This document shows, piece after piece, positions 28,943 to 38,479 of a stretch of 64,000 bases of DNA. Under the pieces are notes generated by a model that was given only the letters and a program-made list of their open reading frames with translations, did no database searches and had not been told where the DNA came from. Positions within the stretch are counted from its first letter, which is position 1. The number at the start of each line of letters is the position of its first letter. The translations under genes and the position numbers were made by a program. The DNA is taken from positions 124,001 to 188,000 of the forward strand of contig JABCZI010000005.1 of assembly GCA_013289765.1 (NCBI GenBank), written 5' to 3'. This stretch comes from Acidobacteriota bacterium. GTDB lineage: Bacteria; Acidobacteriota; Terriglobia; Terriglobales; Acidobacteriaceae.

Positions 28943-29830
28943 GTGTGTATATCGAAACCAAACCGCTCGAAATTCGTCCTGCAGTTTCTGGGGATGATCT
29001 TGATAGCGTCGAGCTCTTACGTCCTTGCCCAGGAGGAACCGGGGGAGGCTCCGCTGGGCGATGTGGCTCGTAGTTTTCGAAAAAGGGCGGCTCCGTCGGA
29101 AGCAGTTGTTGATAACGATAATCTATCCAAGGTAGTGGATGATGCTGAAAGCCGGCGTGGGGCTGGCTCATCACCGGTATTCTCTCTCGATCCCGGTGGA
29201 AAGAACATCCACGTTTCTTCTCCCGACGTCACTTGCAGCTTGTCTTTTAGCGGCCAAAGAACTTCGTCGGTGACTGACTCACTCCTGCTGGATGATTTGC
29301 CCCGCAGCGAACTAGCCAAGATCGATGGACCGGCAACCGTCGACGGAGATTCCCTGCAGGTTTCAATACATAACGGAACCGCGTGGGAGCTGCGCGAAGT
29401 TGTTATCGGGTTGACGATCGTGAAGCGGCCAGAGTTCGGGCAAACAAATTCTTCCCACGGTCAGGCGCGGATCGTTCCAGCGGCATCGGGCGGCCAAGAT
29501 TCAGCCAGTCAATCCCAGCAGGATTCCTTCCAGAAGCAGCCGGATATGACACTATTGCTGCGGGCTAAAGGATCGGCAGCTCCGGCCGCCACAGCTCTCT
29601 TTCGCACATCTTTGAATTTTGCTCTCTTTCCCGACCAGGACTGGCACTGGGCCATCGTAAAGGCTAAAGGTATTCCGCCACAGATATTGCCGGACGTCGC
29701 GCGAGCCGAGCAGGAATTATCGCAGCCTGGGCCGGGTGACGCGGCCATGCAAGCACTGCCGCCGACTCCAGCGCAATCGACGGCGCCACCGCTCTTGCCT
29801 ACGTTGAATCCGACCACCGCGGAACGCTGA
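28943..29830 (+). CDS. exported protein of unknown function
   Basis: I do not recognise this protein. It has 295 residues from GTG 28943, with an N-terminal hydrophobic segment (LQFLGMILIASSSYVLAQ) that looks like a signal peptide. Then follow an acidic/polar region, a short beta-rich segment around DSLQVSIHNGTAWELREVVIGLTIVKR that may be an Ig-like sheet, and a Pro/Thr-rich tail (LPPTPAQSTAPPLLPTLNPT). A second possible start is ATG 28994 at the hydrophobic core. It stands upstream of purQ with a 57-nt gap, and no functional link is evident. Confidence 0.65.
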   Translation: MCISKPNRSKFVLQFLGMILIASSSYVLAQEEPGEAPLGDVARSFRKRAAPSEAVVDNDNLSKVVDDAESRRGAGSSPVFSLDPGGKNIHVSSPDVTCSLSFSGQRTSSVTDSLLLDDLPRSELAKIDGPATVDGDSLQVSIHNGTAWELREVVIGLTIVKRPEFGQTNSSHGQARIVPAASGGQDSASQSQQDSFQKQPDMTLLLRAKGSAAPAATALFRTSLNFALFPDQDWHWAIVKAKGIPPQILPDVARAEQELSQPGPGDAAMQALPPTPAQSTAPPLLPTLNPTTAER

Positions 29831-29887
29831 CATCAGCCGGGAATCTCATCGTGCTAAACTGACCTTATCCCACCCTTAGGACAGGCG

Positions 29888-30595
29888 ATGAAATTTGGAG
29901 TCATCATCTTTCCCGGTTCGAACTGCGACCACGACGCGTTCTGGACCATTCAACAGGTTGCCAGGCAGCCGGTAACTTTTCTTTGGCATGAATCTCATGA
30001 CCTTCAGAATTGCGATGCCATCATTGTGCCCGGAGGCTTCGCGTTTGGGGACTACCTGCGCACCGGCGCCATTGCCAAATTTTCTCCCGTGATGGATTCC
30101 GTACGCCGGTTTGCCGGTGGCGGAGGGCTGGTGTTGGGAATCTGCAACGGCTTCCAGATCCTGTGCGAGGCCGGTCTGCTGCCGGGAGCCCTGATGCGGA
30201 ACATCGGCCTGAAGTATGTTTGCAAACCGGTGCAAGTACGCGTGGAGAATGTTGCGACGCCTTTTACCAATGCATGTTCGCCAGGGGAAGTATTGACGAT
30301 CCCCATCGGACATATGGAAGGAAACTATTTCTGCGATCAACACACCTTGGATAGCTTGCGTCGAGAGAATCGCATCGTGTTCCGCTACGCAACCGCGACA
30401 GGTGAGATTTCGGCGGCGGCGAATCCGAACGGTTCGCTGGACAATATTGCCGGAATTTGCAGCCCAGGCGGTAACGTAGTTGGCATGATGCCTCATCCCG
30501 AAAGATCTTCCGAGCCCGAACTCGGCGGCACCGATGGAATGAAAATTTTCCATTCCATGATCGGGGCAATGACCGGCGCAATGAGCAGCAAATAA
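29888..30595 (+). CDS. purQ: phosphoribosylformylglycinamidine synthase, glutaminase subunit
   Basis: Supplies ammonia for the fourth step of purine synthesis (FGAR to FGAM). Class I amidotransferase: [11 protein letters not shown] at the start, [14 protein letters not shown], nucleophile Cys in [14 protein letters not shown], and the His/Glu of the triad in [11 protein letters not shown]. 235 residues, typical of the small PurQ of the PurSQL complex. The partners purS and purL are not in the window, so the gene stands alone here. Confidence 0.96.
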   Translation: MKFGVIIFPGSNCDHDAFWTIQQVARQPVTFLWHESHDLQNCDAIIVPGGFAFGDYLRTGAIAKFSPVMDSVRRFAGGGGLVLGICNGFQILCEAGLLPGALMRNIGLKYVCKPVQVRVENVATPFTNACSPGEVLTIPIGHMEGNYFCDQHTLDSLRRENRIVFRYATATGEISAAANPNGSLDNIAGICSPGGNVVGMMPHPERSSEPELGGTDGMKIFHSMIGAMTGAMSSK

Positions 30596-30749
30596 TCTCC
30601 TTCCTTCCCCTACTGTACGTTTCCGTACCGAGTAAAATTCTGTTTGAAAAATTCGCGCGTTGATGGTAGGTTTCTCGGCGAAAGTTGCTTCCCCTTTCGC
30701 CCAAATGGAATTGAAACGATTACGCAAAATAAAGGGAGAAGTGTGTCCG

Positions 30750-31895
30750 ATGACCGCGAAGCAGATTTTCGAGGCTTTTTCTGAAACGTTAATGCACGAT
30801 GAGCGAATCCTCAGCCCCCGAGAACGGGAATTGCTCACGAACATTTTGCAGACCTCCAGAACAGTCTCTAACAGCAATCCGGAGACTCAATCCGCTGTAG
30901 CAGCGGCGATAGCCCGGTCAGTCGGTGAAACCGTAGCTCAGCGGGCATTTACACTTTTGGGTGGCAGCATTGTCGAGCAGATTTTGGCAGGCGGGGGAAT
31001 CTCAGTTGGAGGAGAAATTTCTCCTGCCACCACAGTGCAGTTTGGGGTTCCTCAGCCCCCGAGCAAAGTTCCCCAACCCCCGAGCGGACCCGGGCCAAAA
31101 GGTGTTCCACAGCCGCCGGGCAAAGGTGCTCCCCACCATCATCCACATCATCCTGGTGTTCCTCAACCTCCCGGCGGGCCGCAAGGTGTTCCACAGCCGC
31201 CGAGCGGCCCTCAAGGTCTGAGACCGGAATCGGTACCGGTGCAGTCGGGAGCACAGCAAGGTCGACTCGATTCGAGAAGCAGCGTGGGTCTGGATACGCC
31301 TGCGACTATGCACACAGCAAGCGTCGTCCTGGATGAGTTTCTGGCTCCTCACGAACTCGATGAGCTTATTGCCTATACACTGCGGCACGAGGAAGACTTC
31401 CAGAACAGTGAAGTGATTTCGCCTAGCGGAGAGCCTGGCGTCGTCGATTTTTCGCATCGCCGTTCGCGAGTGCTCATGGACTTGGGAAAACATCAGGAAG
31501 TTATTCTCGAACGAATTCGCTGCGTGCTCCCGAGGGTGCTGTCTCAGTTGGGGATCGAGGAGTTTCCCATCACCGACGTAGAGGCACAGATCACGGCCAG
31601 TAATGATGGAGACTTTTTCGCGACACATAGCGACGATGCACAAGAAGCAATCGCGTCCCGCCGCGTCACCTTCGTTTACTTCTTCCACAGAGAGCCGCGC
31701 CCATTCGAAGGCGGCGAGTTGCGCCTCTTTGACTCGTCCGGCGACCACGGCCGCGGCTATCAAACTATCGTGCCGCAGCAAAACCAGATTGTATTTTTCC
31801 CGTGCTCCGTTTCGCACGAGATAACCCGCGTGGCATGCCCTTCGAGGGCTTTCGCTGACAGCCGCTTCACTTTAAACGGATGGCTTCACAAGTAA
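30750..31895 (+). CDS. leader-like domain, VPQPP-repeat linker and P4H-type 2OG-Fe(II) oxygenase
   Basis: A 381-residue protein of three parts. Residues 1-80 are helical and resemble a leader or docking peptide (MTAKQIFEAFSETLMHDERI, then SVGETVAQRAFTLLGGSIVE, then a Gly-Gly stretch). Residues 99-156 are a low-complexity linker with five VPQPP units and a His run, HHHPHH. Residues 185-381 are a prolyl-4-hydroxylase-like dioxygenase: Fe ligands His293, Asp295 (HSD) and His356 (SHEITRV), and Arg372 (SRFTLNGW) for 2-oxoglutarate. ATG 30750 has AGGGAGAA upstream; an ATG at 30660 would add 30 basic residues and lacks support. The last 16 nt overlap the next gene, another putative 2OG oxygenase. 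Inference: it may hydroxylate prolines, possibly its own linker. Confidence 0.8.
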   Translation: MTAKQIFEAFSETLMHDERILSPRERELLTNILQTSRTVSNSNPETQSAVAAAIARSVGETVAQRAFTLLGGSIVEQILAGGGISVGGEISPATTVQFGVPQPPSKVPQPPSGPGPKGVPQPPGKGAPHHHPHHPGVPQPPGGPQGVPQPPSGPQGLRPESVPVQSGAQQGRLDSRSSVGLDTPATMHTASVVLDEFLAPHELDELIAYTLRHEEDFQNSEVISPSGEPGVVDFSHRRSRVLMDLGKHQEVILERIRCVLPRVLSQLGIEEFPITDVEAQITASNDGDFFATHSDDAQEAIASRRVTFVYFFHREPRPFEGGELRLFDSSGDHGRGYQTIVPQQNQIVFFPCSVSHEITRVACPSRAFADSRFTLNGWLHK

Positions 31896-32929
31896 AAGAC
31901 ACGGCATGGCTTGAATGGATAGCAGGCCTGATGGGGCGAGGGTCGCGGCAGACACGGACTGCGACTTTGCCCCCAGGTCAGTTCCATTGTCTGCTCGATG
32001 AATTGCCACTGCACCTGATCCCGCAGCGCGAATTCGACGTTGCGCAGTTGGGCCGGAACCCCCCTAATCATCCATTATTCCTTGACCCACTCTGTGTGCT
32101 TTTGTCGGACGGCCGAGTTCCGGAGGAACTGGAATTGCACCGGGATTTGCTGGAGAATTTCAATTTGCAGGGAACCGTGGCCTGGGTCAAGGATCCAGCA
32201 ACCCTGTCTCTATCTCCCTTTTGGCTAAGTCCGCGATTGGAAGCCATCGTTTCGCTTTTTCCCCCGGGGGAACCGGCGCCCGATTCACTTTCGAGTAATT
32301 TGCGTCTCCTGCTGGCAACCGCTGGTATTTTGACGCGCGAAGATGAGGCCGGGCGCCGTACCTCAGAATGGGATGACATCGTCAGGGAAAGTGCCAGGGA
32401 GTTTCGTGAAAAGGGATACGTCGCGATCGCCAACTTGATTCATCCCTTCAATCTGGCGGCGCTGCGGCGTTATTACCGGCATGCAGTGCGGCGAAAATCC
32501 ATTCCGCTTGGGGACGAGCAATGTCCGCTGCGATATGGCGTGCATAACGAGAAGGTGGCGCGGTTCTTCCACCATCAGATCGCGAAGCCGCTAGCAGCCA
32601 TCGTAGGAGAAGCAATCAAGCCTTCTTATGTTTATTCGGCCTCTTACCTAAGCGGCGCCGAACTGAAGAAGCATATTGATCGGCAGCAATGCGAATTCAG
32701 CGTGACGTTATGCCTGGATTTTTCGCCCGAACCCAAGATGGCCACCTCGTGGCCAATACTTCTCGATACGGTTGCGGGAACCGTAGAGGTCTATCAGGCG
32801 TTGGGCGACGGCCTGGTCTACCGGGGAACAAGACTGCCTCATTACCGCGATGTTCTGGCCGAGGGACATATGTCGACGTCCATTTTCTTTCATTACGTGC
32901 CCGCGGATTTTTCGGGCGGGCTCGATTAG
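31880..32929 (+). CDS. second 2OG-Fe(II) oxygenase-like protein
   Basis: A 349-residue protein starting inside the end of the preceding oxygenase gene (16-nt overlap, translational coupling). The C-terminal half looks like a 2-oxoglutarate/Fe(II) dioxygenase: YSASYLSGAELKKHIDRQQ gives His265 and Asp267, and GDGLVYRGTRLPHYRD gives the distal His321, followed by SIFFHYV. The N-terminal half (about 1-160) is not recognised; it contains PHL/PLF-rich segments and LRLLLATAGILTRED, like a winged-helix binding region. Membership is weaker than for its neighbour because the 2OG-binding Arg is not evident. The two genes presumably act together. Confidence 0.65.
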   Translation: MASQVKDTAWLEWIAGLMGRGSRQTRTATLPPGQFHCLLDELPLHLIPQREFDVAQLGRNPPNHPLFLDPLCVLLSDGRVPEELELHRDLLENFNLQGTVAWVKDPATLSLSPFWLSPRLEAIVSLFPPGEPAPDSLSSNLRLLLATAGILTREDEAGRRTSEWDDIVRESAREFREKGYVAIANLIHPFNLAALRRYYRHAVRRKSIPLGDEQCPLRYGVHNEKVARFFHHQIAKPLAAIVGEAIKPSYVYSASYLSGAELKKHIDRQQCEFSVTLCLDFSPEPKMATSWPILLDTVAGTVEVYQALGDGLVYRGTRLPHYRDVLAEGHMSTSIFFHYVPADFSGGLD

Positions 32930-32956
32930 ACAGGTCTAAATTGTTTTCCGTGCGTT

Positions 32957-35506
32957 TTACCGCAAACCGGAAATCAAATAAAGCACGGAGAAAACCTGAT
33001 AATAGCTGTATGCCCAGCGCGAACCGTCACGGTTCACAACCACCGGAGCAATCGAAACTACCCCTACATTGCTTTCGGGTTGCAATTCCTGGACGACCGT
33101 CTTCTTTCCTGTGACCAGGTTGACCTTGTATAACCCGGTCGGAGCCTGCCCCGGACGATATCCGTAAACCGCCGCACTATCTTCCGTCCACCGAATTGGA
33201 CTAAAACCTGCTTCCAGGTTGGGAATGGGACGCGCTGCCCCTCCGGCGATAGGATATACAGCGACTAATCCGGCGTCGTTGGCTCGAATAATATATTGCC
33301 CATCGGGCGAAACCAATCCTCCGGTAATCCCTTCCGGAGTGATAGGTACCGGTTTTCCTCCCTCCAGATCCACCAGATAACAGCGCGCTGCGCGTCCGGG
33401 TTCGTTGGCGATTAGAGTAATGCGCTTTCCATCCGCCAGAAAATGAGCGGATCCGTTATGAATCTGCTCCAGGCCTGATGTAGCAATCCTGCGGGATTGG
33501 CCAGGCCCGATGGGGATGAGCTTCACCTCTCCTGGGCTACCGGGAAGAATTGAAATGGCCCATTTACCGTCTGGAGAAAGTCCGCCCCCGCTCCCTTCAC
33601 CTAATTCCACAGGCAGAGTTCCGTCGATTTTGCGAATCGCGAGTGCATAGTGGGCTCCGGCGGCCGAACTGGAATCTTCGAACAAGACCGACTGGCCATC
33701 TGGCGAAATATCCTTGGCAATACTCCAGTCGTGCCACGAGAGATCCACGGGTTTGCCATCTCGCGTAGCAGTGGCCAGCGCCAGCCGCTCGGCATCCAAG
33801 CTCACCAACACTCGACCATCCGGAGCTACATCCTCCAGGGTCATGCCTTCAGGTAAATCCAGAATTCTTCGAAGTCGTCCGGACAAATCCGCTGCGAGCA
33901 GATCACGGTTCGTACCCTTTTCGACTCCGGTGAACCAGACTTCTTTTCCATTGGGGCTCCAGGCCAGCCCGGCCTCAGAAACCCACTCTGGCGTAAGCAC
34001 GGTCATATGGCCGCTCAGGTCGATCGACGCAACCCAGCCGCGGTCATCCCAAAGAGCAGGATGGTCCATGAAAGCGATCTTGTCGGAATGAGGAGAAAAA
34101 CGCACGTGGCTGATCCATCCGTTGCTCTGGTAAAGAACGTGGCCGATGGGATATTCGATGCGATCGCGCCCAAGAGTATGGTGGACGACGGCGAGTTCGC
34201 CCTTCGCATCCCAATCCGCCCAGGACACATCTTCAAGGATTTCCCGCGGCGAGCCGCCCGCCAGCGGAGTTCGGGCGAGCATGCCGGAGGTTTCCAGATG
34301 TGCTAAGTGAGTTCCGTGTAGTGTTATCGCCAGTTCACCCGTGCGCGAAATCGCGAGCAGGTTCGCATCCGTTACATTCAGCGGCTGGGTCAGAAGGGAA
34401 TCGCCCACAGTGGAGAACAGCTGCAGCGGTTTGCCGTTCCATGCCGCCCCGTAAACAATCGCCTGAAAATCTGGACCAAAGCGCGCCGAGTAAACCGTTC
34501 CAGCTTCAAAGGTCAGGCGGTGATAGGAGAGAGAGCTCGTCTTCTCGCGCCACCGGCTCGCCAGAAGCAACAAGGTCGCAGCTAGGAGCACTCCGGCGAT
34601 TGCCCAGGGGACAACCTTCACTGGCTTGCGAAATGAGCGACCGCGGCTGGCACGTCCACTCGGTGCGTTGGCAAGGGTATCCAGCGCAAAAGCGAGATCG
34701 CGAGCCGACTGAAATCGATTCTCTGGATCTTTCTCCAGGCAATGGTGAATCACTTGCTGGAAAGCTACGGGAATACCGGCCTCCTCCAGATTGATCGCAG
34801 GTGGATCTTCTCGAAGGACCGCCGTAATTGTGTCAACCTCGGTCTCACCGCGAAAAGCTCGGCGGCCGGTCAGCATTTCATAGAGGATCGCGCCTACGCT
34901 GAAGATGTCGCTACGATGGTCTACCGCTTTGCCGCGCAATTGCTCCGGCGACATGTAAGCGACGGTGCCGATTACGGTGCCGCTCTTGGTGACCGTGGTT
35001 AGATCTTCTACGGGACGATCGGATCCTTCCGGCGCCGACTGCAGTTTTGCCACTCCGAAATCCAGTATCTTGATCCGGCCCTCGGTAGTAACGAATAAGT
35101 TTTCCGGCTTCAGATCGCGGTGGATGATGCGTCTATCGTGCGCTGCGATGAGTCCTTGAACGATTTGCAAAGAATAGTCAGCGGCTAGGCGTAGAGTAAG
35201 GGCTCCTTCGGCCAACCGCTTGCGCAGGGTTTTGCCCTCTAATAACTCACAAACGATGTACGGAGAACCTTCATTGAAGCCGACGTCATAGATGGCGACA
35301 ATGTTGGGATGATTCAGCGCAGCTGCGGCACGAGCTTCGAGCTCGAACCGGCGGAGGTGATCCGGGTTGTCGCTGGATGCGGGCCGTATTAGCTTCAGAG
35401 CGACATCGCGCCCCAACCTCTCATCGCGCGCCCGAAACACATCTCCCATTGCTCCGGAGCCGATCTTTTCTAGCACGCGGTAATGACTTATGAGTGGACC
35501 AGTCAT
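32957..35506 (-). CDS. Ser/Thr protein kinase with membrane helix and TolB-like propeller
   Basis: Membrane-anchored PknB-type kinase of 849 residues. The kinase domain (about 8-270) has the Gly loop IGSGAMGDVFRARD, the VALKLI Lys, HRDLKPENLF, DFGVAKL and GTVAYMSPEQL. One transmembrane helix (VVPWAIAGVLLAATLLLLAS) follows near 305. The C-terminal 500 residues are a WD40/TolB-like sensor propeller with repeats such as SPDGKWAISIL and SPDGQYIIRA. This layout is abundant in Acidobacteriota. Convergent with the oxygenase pair, 27 nt apart; no functional relation is shown. Confidence 0.95.
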   Translation of the reverse strand: MTGPLISHYRVLEKIGSGAMGDVFRARDERLGRDVALKLIRPASSDNPDHLRRFELEARAAAALNHPNIVAIYDVGFNEGSPYIVCELLEGKTLRKRLAEGALTLRLAADYSLQIVQGLIAAHDRRIIHRDLKPENLFVTTEGRIKILDFGVAKLQSAPEGSDRPVEDLTTVTKSGTVIGTVAYMSPEQLRGKAVDHRSDIFSVGAILYEMLTGRRAFRGETEVDTITAVLREDPPAINLEEAGIPVAFQQVIHHCLEKDPENRFQSARDLAFALDTLANAPSGRASRGRSFRKPVKVVPWAIAGVLLAATLLLLASRWREKTSSLSYHRLTFEAGTVYSARFGPDFQAIVYGAAWNGKPLQLFSTVGDSLLTQPLNVTDANLLAISRTGELAITLHGTHLAHLETSGMLARTPLAGGSPREILEDVSWADWDAKGELAVVHHTLGRDRIEYPIGHVLYQSNGWISHVRFSPHSDKIAFMDHPALWDDRGWVASIDLSGHMTVLTPEWVSEAGLAWSPNGKEVWFTGVEKGTNRDLLAADLSGRLRRILDLPEGMTLEDVAPDGRVLVSLDAERLALATATRDGKPVDLSWHDWSIAKDISPDGQSVLFEDSSSAAGAHYALAIRKIDGTLPVELGEGSGGGLSPDGKWAISILPGSPGEVKLIPIGPGQSRRIATSGLEQIHNGSAHFLADGKRITLIANEPGRAARCYLVDLEGGKPVPITPEGITGGLVSPDGQYIIRANDAGLVAVYPIAGGAARPIPNLEAGFSPIRWTEDSAAVYGYRPGQAPTGLYKVNLVTGKKTVVQELQPESNVGVVSIAPVVVNRDGSRWAYSYYQVFSVLYLISGLR

Positions 35507-35648
35507 CTGCAGGGGTGCAACCTCGCTGGCATGTTAGGGTGCATGTCCATTAGAGTCAATAACCCAAATGTGCCGGGCGCAGGTCGGGTTGGCGGAAGTT
35601 GGCAAATCTGCTGTGCCTGTAGCGGTCGGGCCGGGCCGAATCGGATCG

Positions 35649-35657
35649 TGGTATAAT
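35649..35657 (+). promoter_or_regulatory. extended -10 promoter of yebC
   Basis: TGGTATAAT is a perfect -10 hexamer with the TGn extension, 91 nt before the yebC start. No good -35 is seen at the expected distance, as is usual for extended -10 promoters. Confidence 0.55.
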
Positions 35658-35748
35658 CCTTCTTCGCCTAGGTATTTTCGAGGCAGCCTGTGATCTTTCT
35701 ACGGGCGAATCCCGCGATTAAACGAAATTATCAAACCGAGGTCTAGCC

Positions 35749-36498
35749 ATGTCTGGCCATTCAAAATGGGCCACAATTAAGCACAAGAAGGGCGCGCTTG
35801 ACGCTAAGCGCGGCAAGATTTTTACCCGACTCATCAAGGAAATTAGCATTGCCGCAAAAAACGGGGGCGGTGATCCTGACTCTAATCCACGCCTGCGCGG
35901 CGCCATTGTCGCTGCCAAAGCGGAGAATATGCCCGCCGACAACATCAAGCGGGCCATTCAGCGTGGCACGGGAGAACTGCCCGGTGCAACCTACGAAGAG
36001 TTCTCTCTCGAAGGCTATGGACCGGGTGGCGTTGCGGTTCTGCTCGATATCAACACCGACAATCGCAACCGAACCGTTAGCGAAATTCGCCACTGTTTCG
36101 GCAAGAACGGCGGGAACATGGCCGAAGCCGGCGCAGTCTCTTGGATGTTCCACAAGAAGGGCGACATCGTTATTCCAAAAAGCGCAGCAAAGGAAGACGA
36201 CTTGATGAACATCGTCCTCGAAGCGGGTGGCGAGGATCTGAACGACGATGGCGAGAATTGGGAGATACTTACCGCGCCTTCAGCTTTTGAAACGGTGCTT
36301 GAGGCCGTGAAGAAAGCTGGAATCGAGCCGGCATCCTCCAGCGTTGCCATGATCCCACAAAACTACATCAAGCTTGAAGGTCAGGCGGCTAACACCATGA
36401 TCCGGCTTATGGAGGCTCTGGAAGATCAGGATGATGTGCAGAACGTGCACTCCAACTTCGATATTGACCAGAAGCTCTTGGAAGAAGTAGCGGGCTAG
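35749..36498 (+). CDS. yebC: YebC/PmpR-family protein
   Basis: Conserved cytoplasmic protein, probably a translation-assist or regulatory factor. It begins [20 protein letters not shown], the family hallmark, and continues [17 protein letters not shown] and [15 protein letters not shown]. 249 residues, the normal length. A good intrinsic terminator follows 25 nt after the stop, so it appears to be a single-gene unit. ruvC, which is often adjacent, is absent. Confidence 0.97.
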   Translation: MSGHSKWATIKHKKGALDAKRGKIFTRLIKEISIAAKNGGGDPDSNPRLRGAIVAAKAENMPADNIKRAIQRGTGELPGATYEEFSLEGYGPGGVAVLLDINTDNRNRTVSEIRHCFGKNGGNMAEAGAVSWMFHKKGDIVIPKSAAKEDDLMNIVLEAGGEDLNDDGENWEILTAPSAFETVLEAVKKAGIEPASSSVAMIPQNYIKLEGQAANTMIRLMEALEDQDDVQNVHSNFDIDQKLLEEVAG

Positions 36499-36522
36499 TC
36501 GAGTCGTGGAGAATTTATTTCG

Positions 36523-36550
36523 AGCCGTCCTCACCGGGACGGCTTTTCTT
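36523..36550 (+). terminator. intrinsic terminator after yebC
   Basis: AGCCGTCC (36523-36530) and GGACGGCT (36537-36544) form an 8-bp stem with a 6-nt loop, followed by TTTTCTTCTT. A clear Rho-independent terminator. Confidence 0.9.
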
Positions 36551-36740
36551 CTTGCCGGTGAAGTCAGAAATAAAAAGTTTTCAACACAATCGTGGAAAAT
36601 TCTGTGGAAAAACGCCAAACTATCTTTGTAAATGACTCAGCGGAAATGAGTTCAGCATTTTGCACCGGAGCGAGGGCTGGCACTTTCGTGGAGCATCTGC
36701 GAAGCAGAGCGGATTGCCTCCCTACGGCTGTGATCGCGAG

Positions 36741-37496
36741 ATGACTCTGAAAATCAGGCTCGACAAACTGTTGGTCGAGCGTGGACTGGCCGCCTCGCGA
36801 GAGCGCGCCCAAGCGCTTATTCTTGCCGGAAAAGTTTTGGTCAACGATCAGAAACTGGAGAAAGCCGGCGCGCAGGCGCCTGTGGATGCGGCCGTCCGCC
36901 TGCTTGGCGAAGACCTGAAATATGTCAGCCGCGGCGGACTCAAACTTGAACGGGCGCTTGAACACTGGCACATCAATGTTGAAGGCAAGGTTTGTCTCGA
37001 TGTCGGGGCTTCCACAGGTGGGTTTACTGACTGCCTCCTGCAGCACGGTGCTACTCGGGTGATTGCGATTGATACTGGTTATGGCCAGATGGATTTCAAA
37101 CTGCGGCAGGATCCTCGCGTTCGTCTTCTGGAAAAAACTAACGCCCGTTACGTAACCGACCAAGTTATCGGCCAAAGCATCGACCTCATTGTCGTAGATG
37201 TAGCATTTATCTCGGCAACGCTGGTTATCCCCTCAGTGGTCAAAGCCGCTTTCCCATCTTCGATGGAGGAACGCAGCGGACGGCAGGTGATCGTTTTGGT
37301 TAAACCTCAATTCGAGGCGGGGAGAGAATTTGTGGGGAAGGGCGGGATTGTGCGCGACGAAACTGCTCAGCTGGCAGCTGTCGAAAAAGTAAAGAGCGCA
37401 ATGCTAACTCTGAACTGCATTCGCACTGATGTCATCGAATCGCCCATCCTCGGTGCGGAAGGAAACCGCGAATTTCTACTCCGAGCGGACTTCTAA
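36741..37496 (+). CDS. tlyA: TlyA-family rRNA 2'-O-methyltransferase / hemolysin A
   Basis: S4 domain plus a Rossmann methyltransferase. RLDKLLVERGLAASRERAQALILAG is the S4 RNA-binding start; the SAM site is CLDVGASTGGFTDCLLQHGA, and VLVKPQFEAGRE and GIVRD near the end are family marks. 251 residues. The frame is open back to 36660, but ATG 36741 starts right before the S4 domain. The nadK gene follows after 74 nt. The exact target nucleotide in rRNA is not deducible. Confidence 0.94.
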   Translation: MTLKIRLDKLLVERGLAASRERAQALILAGKVLVNDQKLEKAGAQAPVDAAVRLLGEDLKYVSRGGLKLERALEHWHINVEGKVCLDVGASTGGFTDCLLQHGATRVIAIDTGYGQMDFKLRQDPRVRLLEKTNARYVTDQVIGQSIDLIVVDVAFISATLVIPSVVKAAFPSSMEERSGRQVIVLVKPQFEAGREFVGKGGIVRDETAQLAAVEKVKSAMLTLNCIRTDVIESPILGAEGNREFLLRADF

Positions 37497-37570
37497 TCCT
37501 GCGCGGGTTTGTGGTCCTCCTCGTACTTAGCGCTTTTGCGTTGTGTACAATCTTTCTTTCGCTATTTCAC

Positions 37571-38452
37571 ATGTCAAGCTCGCCATTATCTTCCCGGTCA
37601 AAAATCGCGGCCATCATTTCTCGTCCGGAACGCCCGGAGGTGGCACGTACCTTGCCTGCTTTGCTGGGGTGGTTGCATGACCACGGCTACGACGTAATCC
37701 TGGATCCGGTGACCGCAAAATATTCCGATGGCCAACAGGAAGTGTTGCGCTCAGAAATGTCTTCGCGGCCTTTGGATCTGGTAGTGGTGCTGGGCGGCGA
37801 CGGGACGCTGTTGTCAGCCGTACGAGCCACCGCGGCTACCGATGCGCCGCTGCTTGGAGTAAACCTGGGATCGCTCGGATTTCTTACCGACGTTCCGCTT
37901 CCGTCCCTGTTCCCCATGCTCGAGGAGATCGCACAGGGCCGGACGCCCGTGGACCAGCGCTCTCTGATGCAGTGTGAATTGTTGCGCGACGAAAAAGTCC
38001 TTGGCAGCTACCTGGCATTCAACGACGTCGTAGTGAACAAGACCGCGCTGGCTCGGCTTAATAATTATGACTTGTTCGTTGACAAAGCGTTTGTCTCAAG
38101 CTACCGCGCGGATGGAATGATTGTAGCCACCCCGACTGGTTCAACTGCCTATTCCCTCTCCGCAGGCGGGCCCGTGGTCATGCCGGCGGTGAAGGCTTTT
38201 GTGGTGACTCCGGTGGCGCCGCATTCGCTTACTCACCGTCCCTTGGTTGTGCCGGATTCAGTCGTCATCGAAATTCTTCTGCGCAGCGATGAGGAAGTTG
38301 CCTACCTGAGCCTTGATGGCCAGCCCGGTCTCGATCTGCGGGACGGGGACCGAGTCCGTTGCCGGCTGTCTGAGCACAAAGTCTGCCTGTTTCGGACCAC
38401 TACTGATTTCTTCCATGTGCTTCGCACCAAGCTGAAGTGGGGAGAAAGATAG
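37571..38452 (+). CDS. nadK: NAD kinase
   Basis: Phosphorylates NAD to NADP. VVVLGGDGTLLSAVR is the GGDG motif, VNLGSLGFLT the following conserved loop, and RADGMIVATPTGSTAYSLSAGGP the NAD site. The start is uncertain: GTG 37511 would add a hydrophobic 20-residue stretch that does not belong to NAD kinases, so I take ATG 37571 (293 residues), although no Shine-Dalgarno is visible. Converges with lysA. Confidence 0.95.
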   Translation: MSSSPLSSRSKIAAIISRPERPEVARTLPALLGWLHDHGYDVILDPVTAKYSDGQQEVLRSEMSSRPLDLVVVLGGDGTLLSAVRATAATDAPLLGVNLGSLGFLTDVPLPSLFPMLEEIAQGRTPVDQRSLMQCELLRDEKVLGSYLAFNDVVVNKTALARLNNYDLFVDKAFVSSYRADGMIVATPTGSTAYSLSAGGPVVMPAVKAFVVTPVAPHSLTHRPLVVPDSVVIEILLRSDEEVAYLSLDGQPGLDLRDGDRVRCRLSEHKVCLFRTTTDFFHVLRTKLKWGER

Positions 38453-38479
38453 CCGACGCTGTGAAGTCGAACTGGGGGA

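Noticed and set aside
30660-30749. Thirty-codon N-terminal extension of the first 2OG oxygenase
   Set aside because: Basic, unstructured and without a Shine-Dalgarno; the ATG at 30750 has AGGGAGAA in front.
36541-36611. TTTTCCACA-like words (one mismatch to a DnaA box) downstream of yebC
   Set aside because: Only one near match and a second with two mismatches; no cluster, no AT-rich unwinding region and no dnaA/dnaN neighbour, so no origin.
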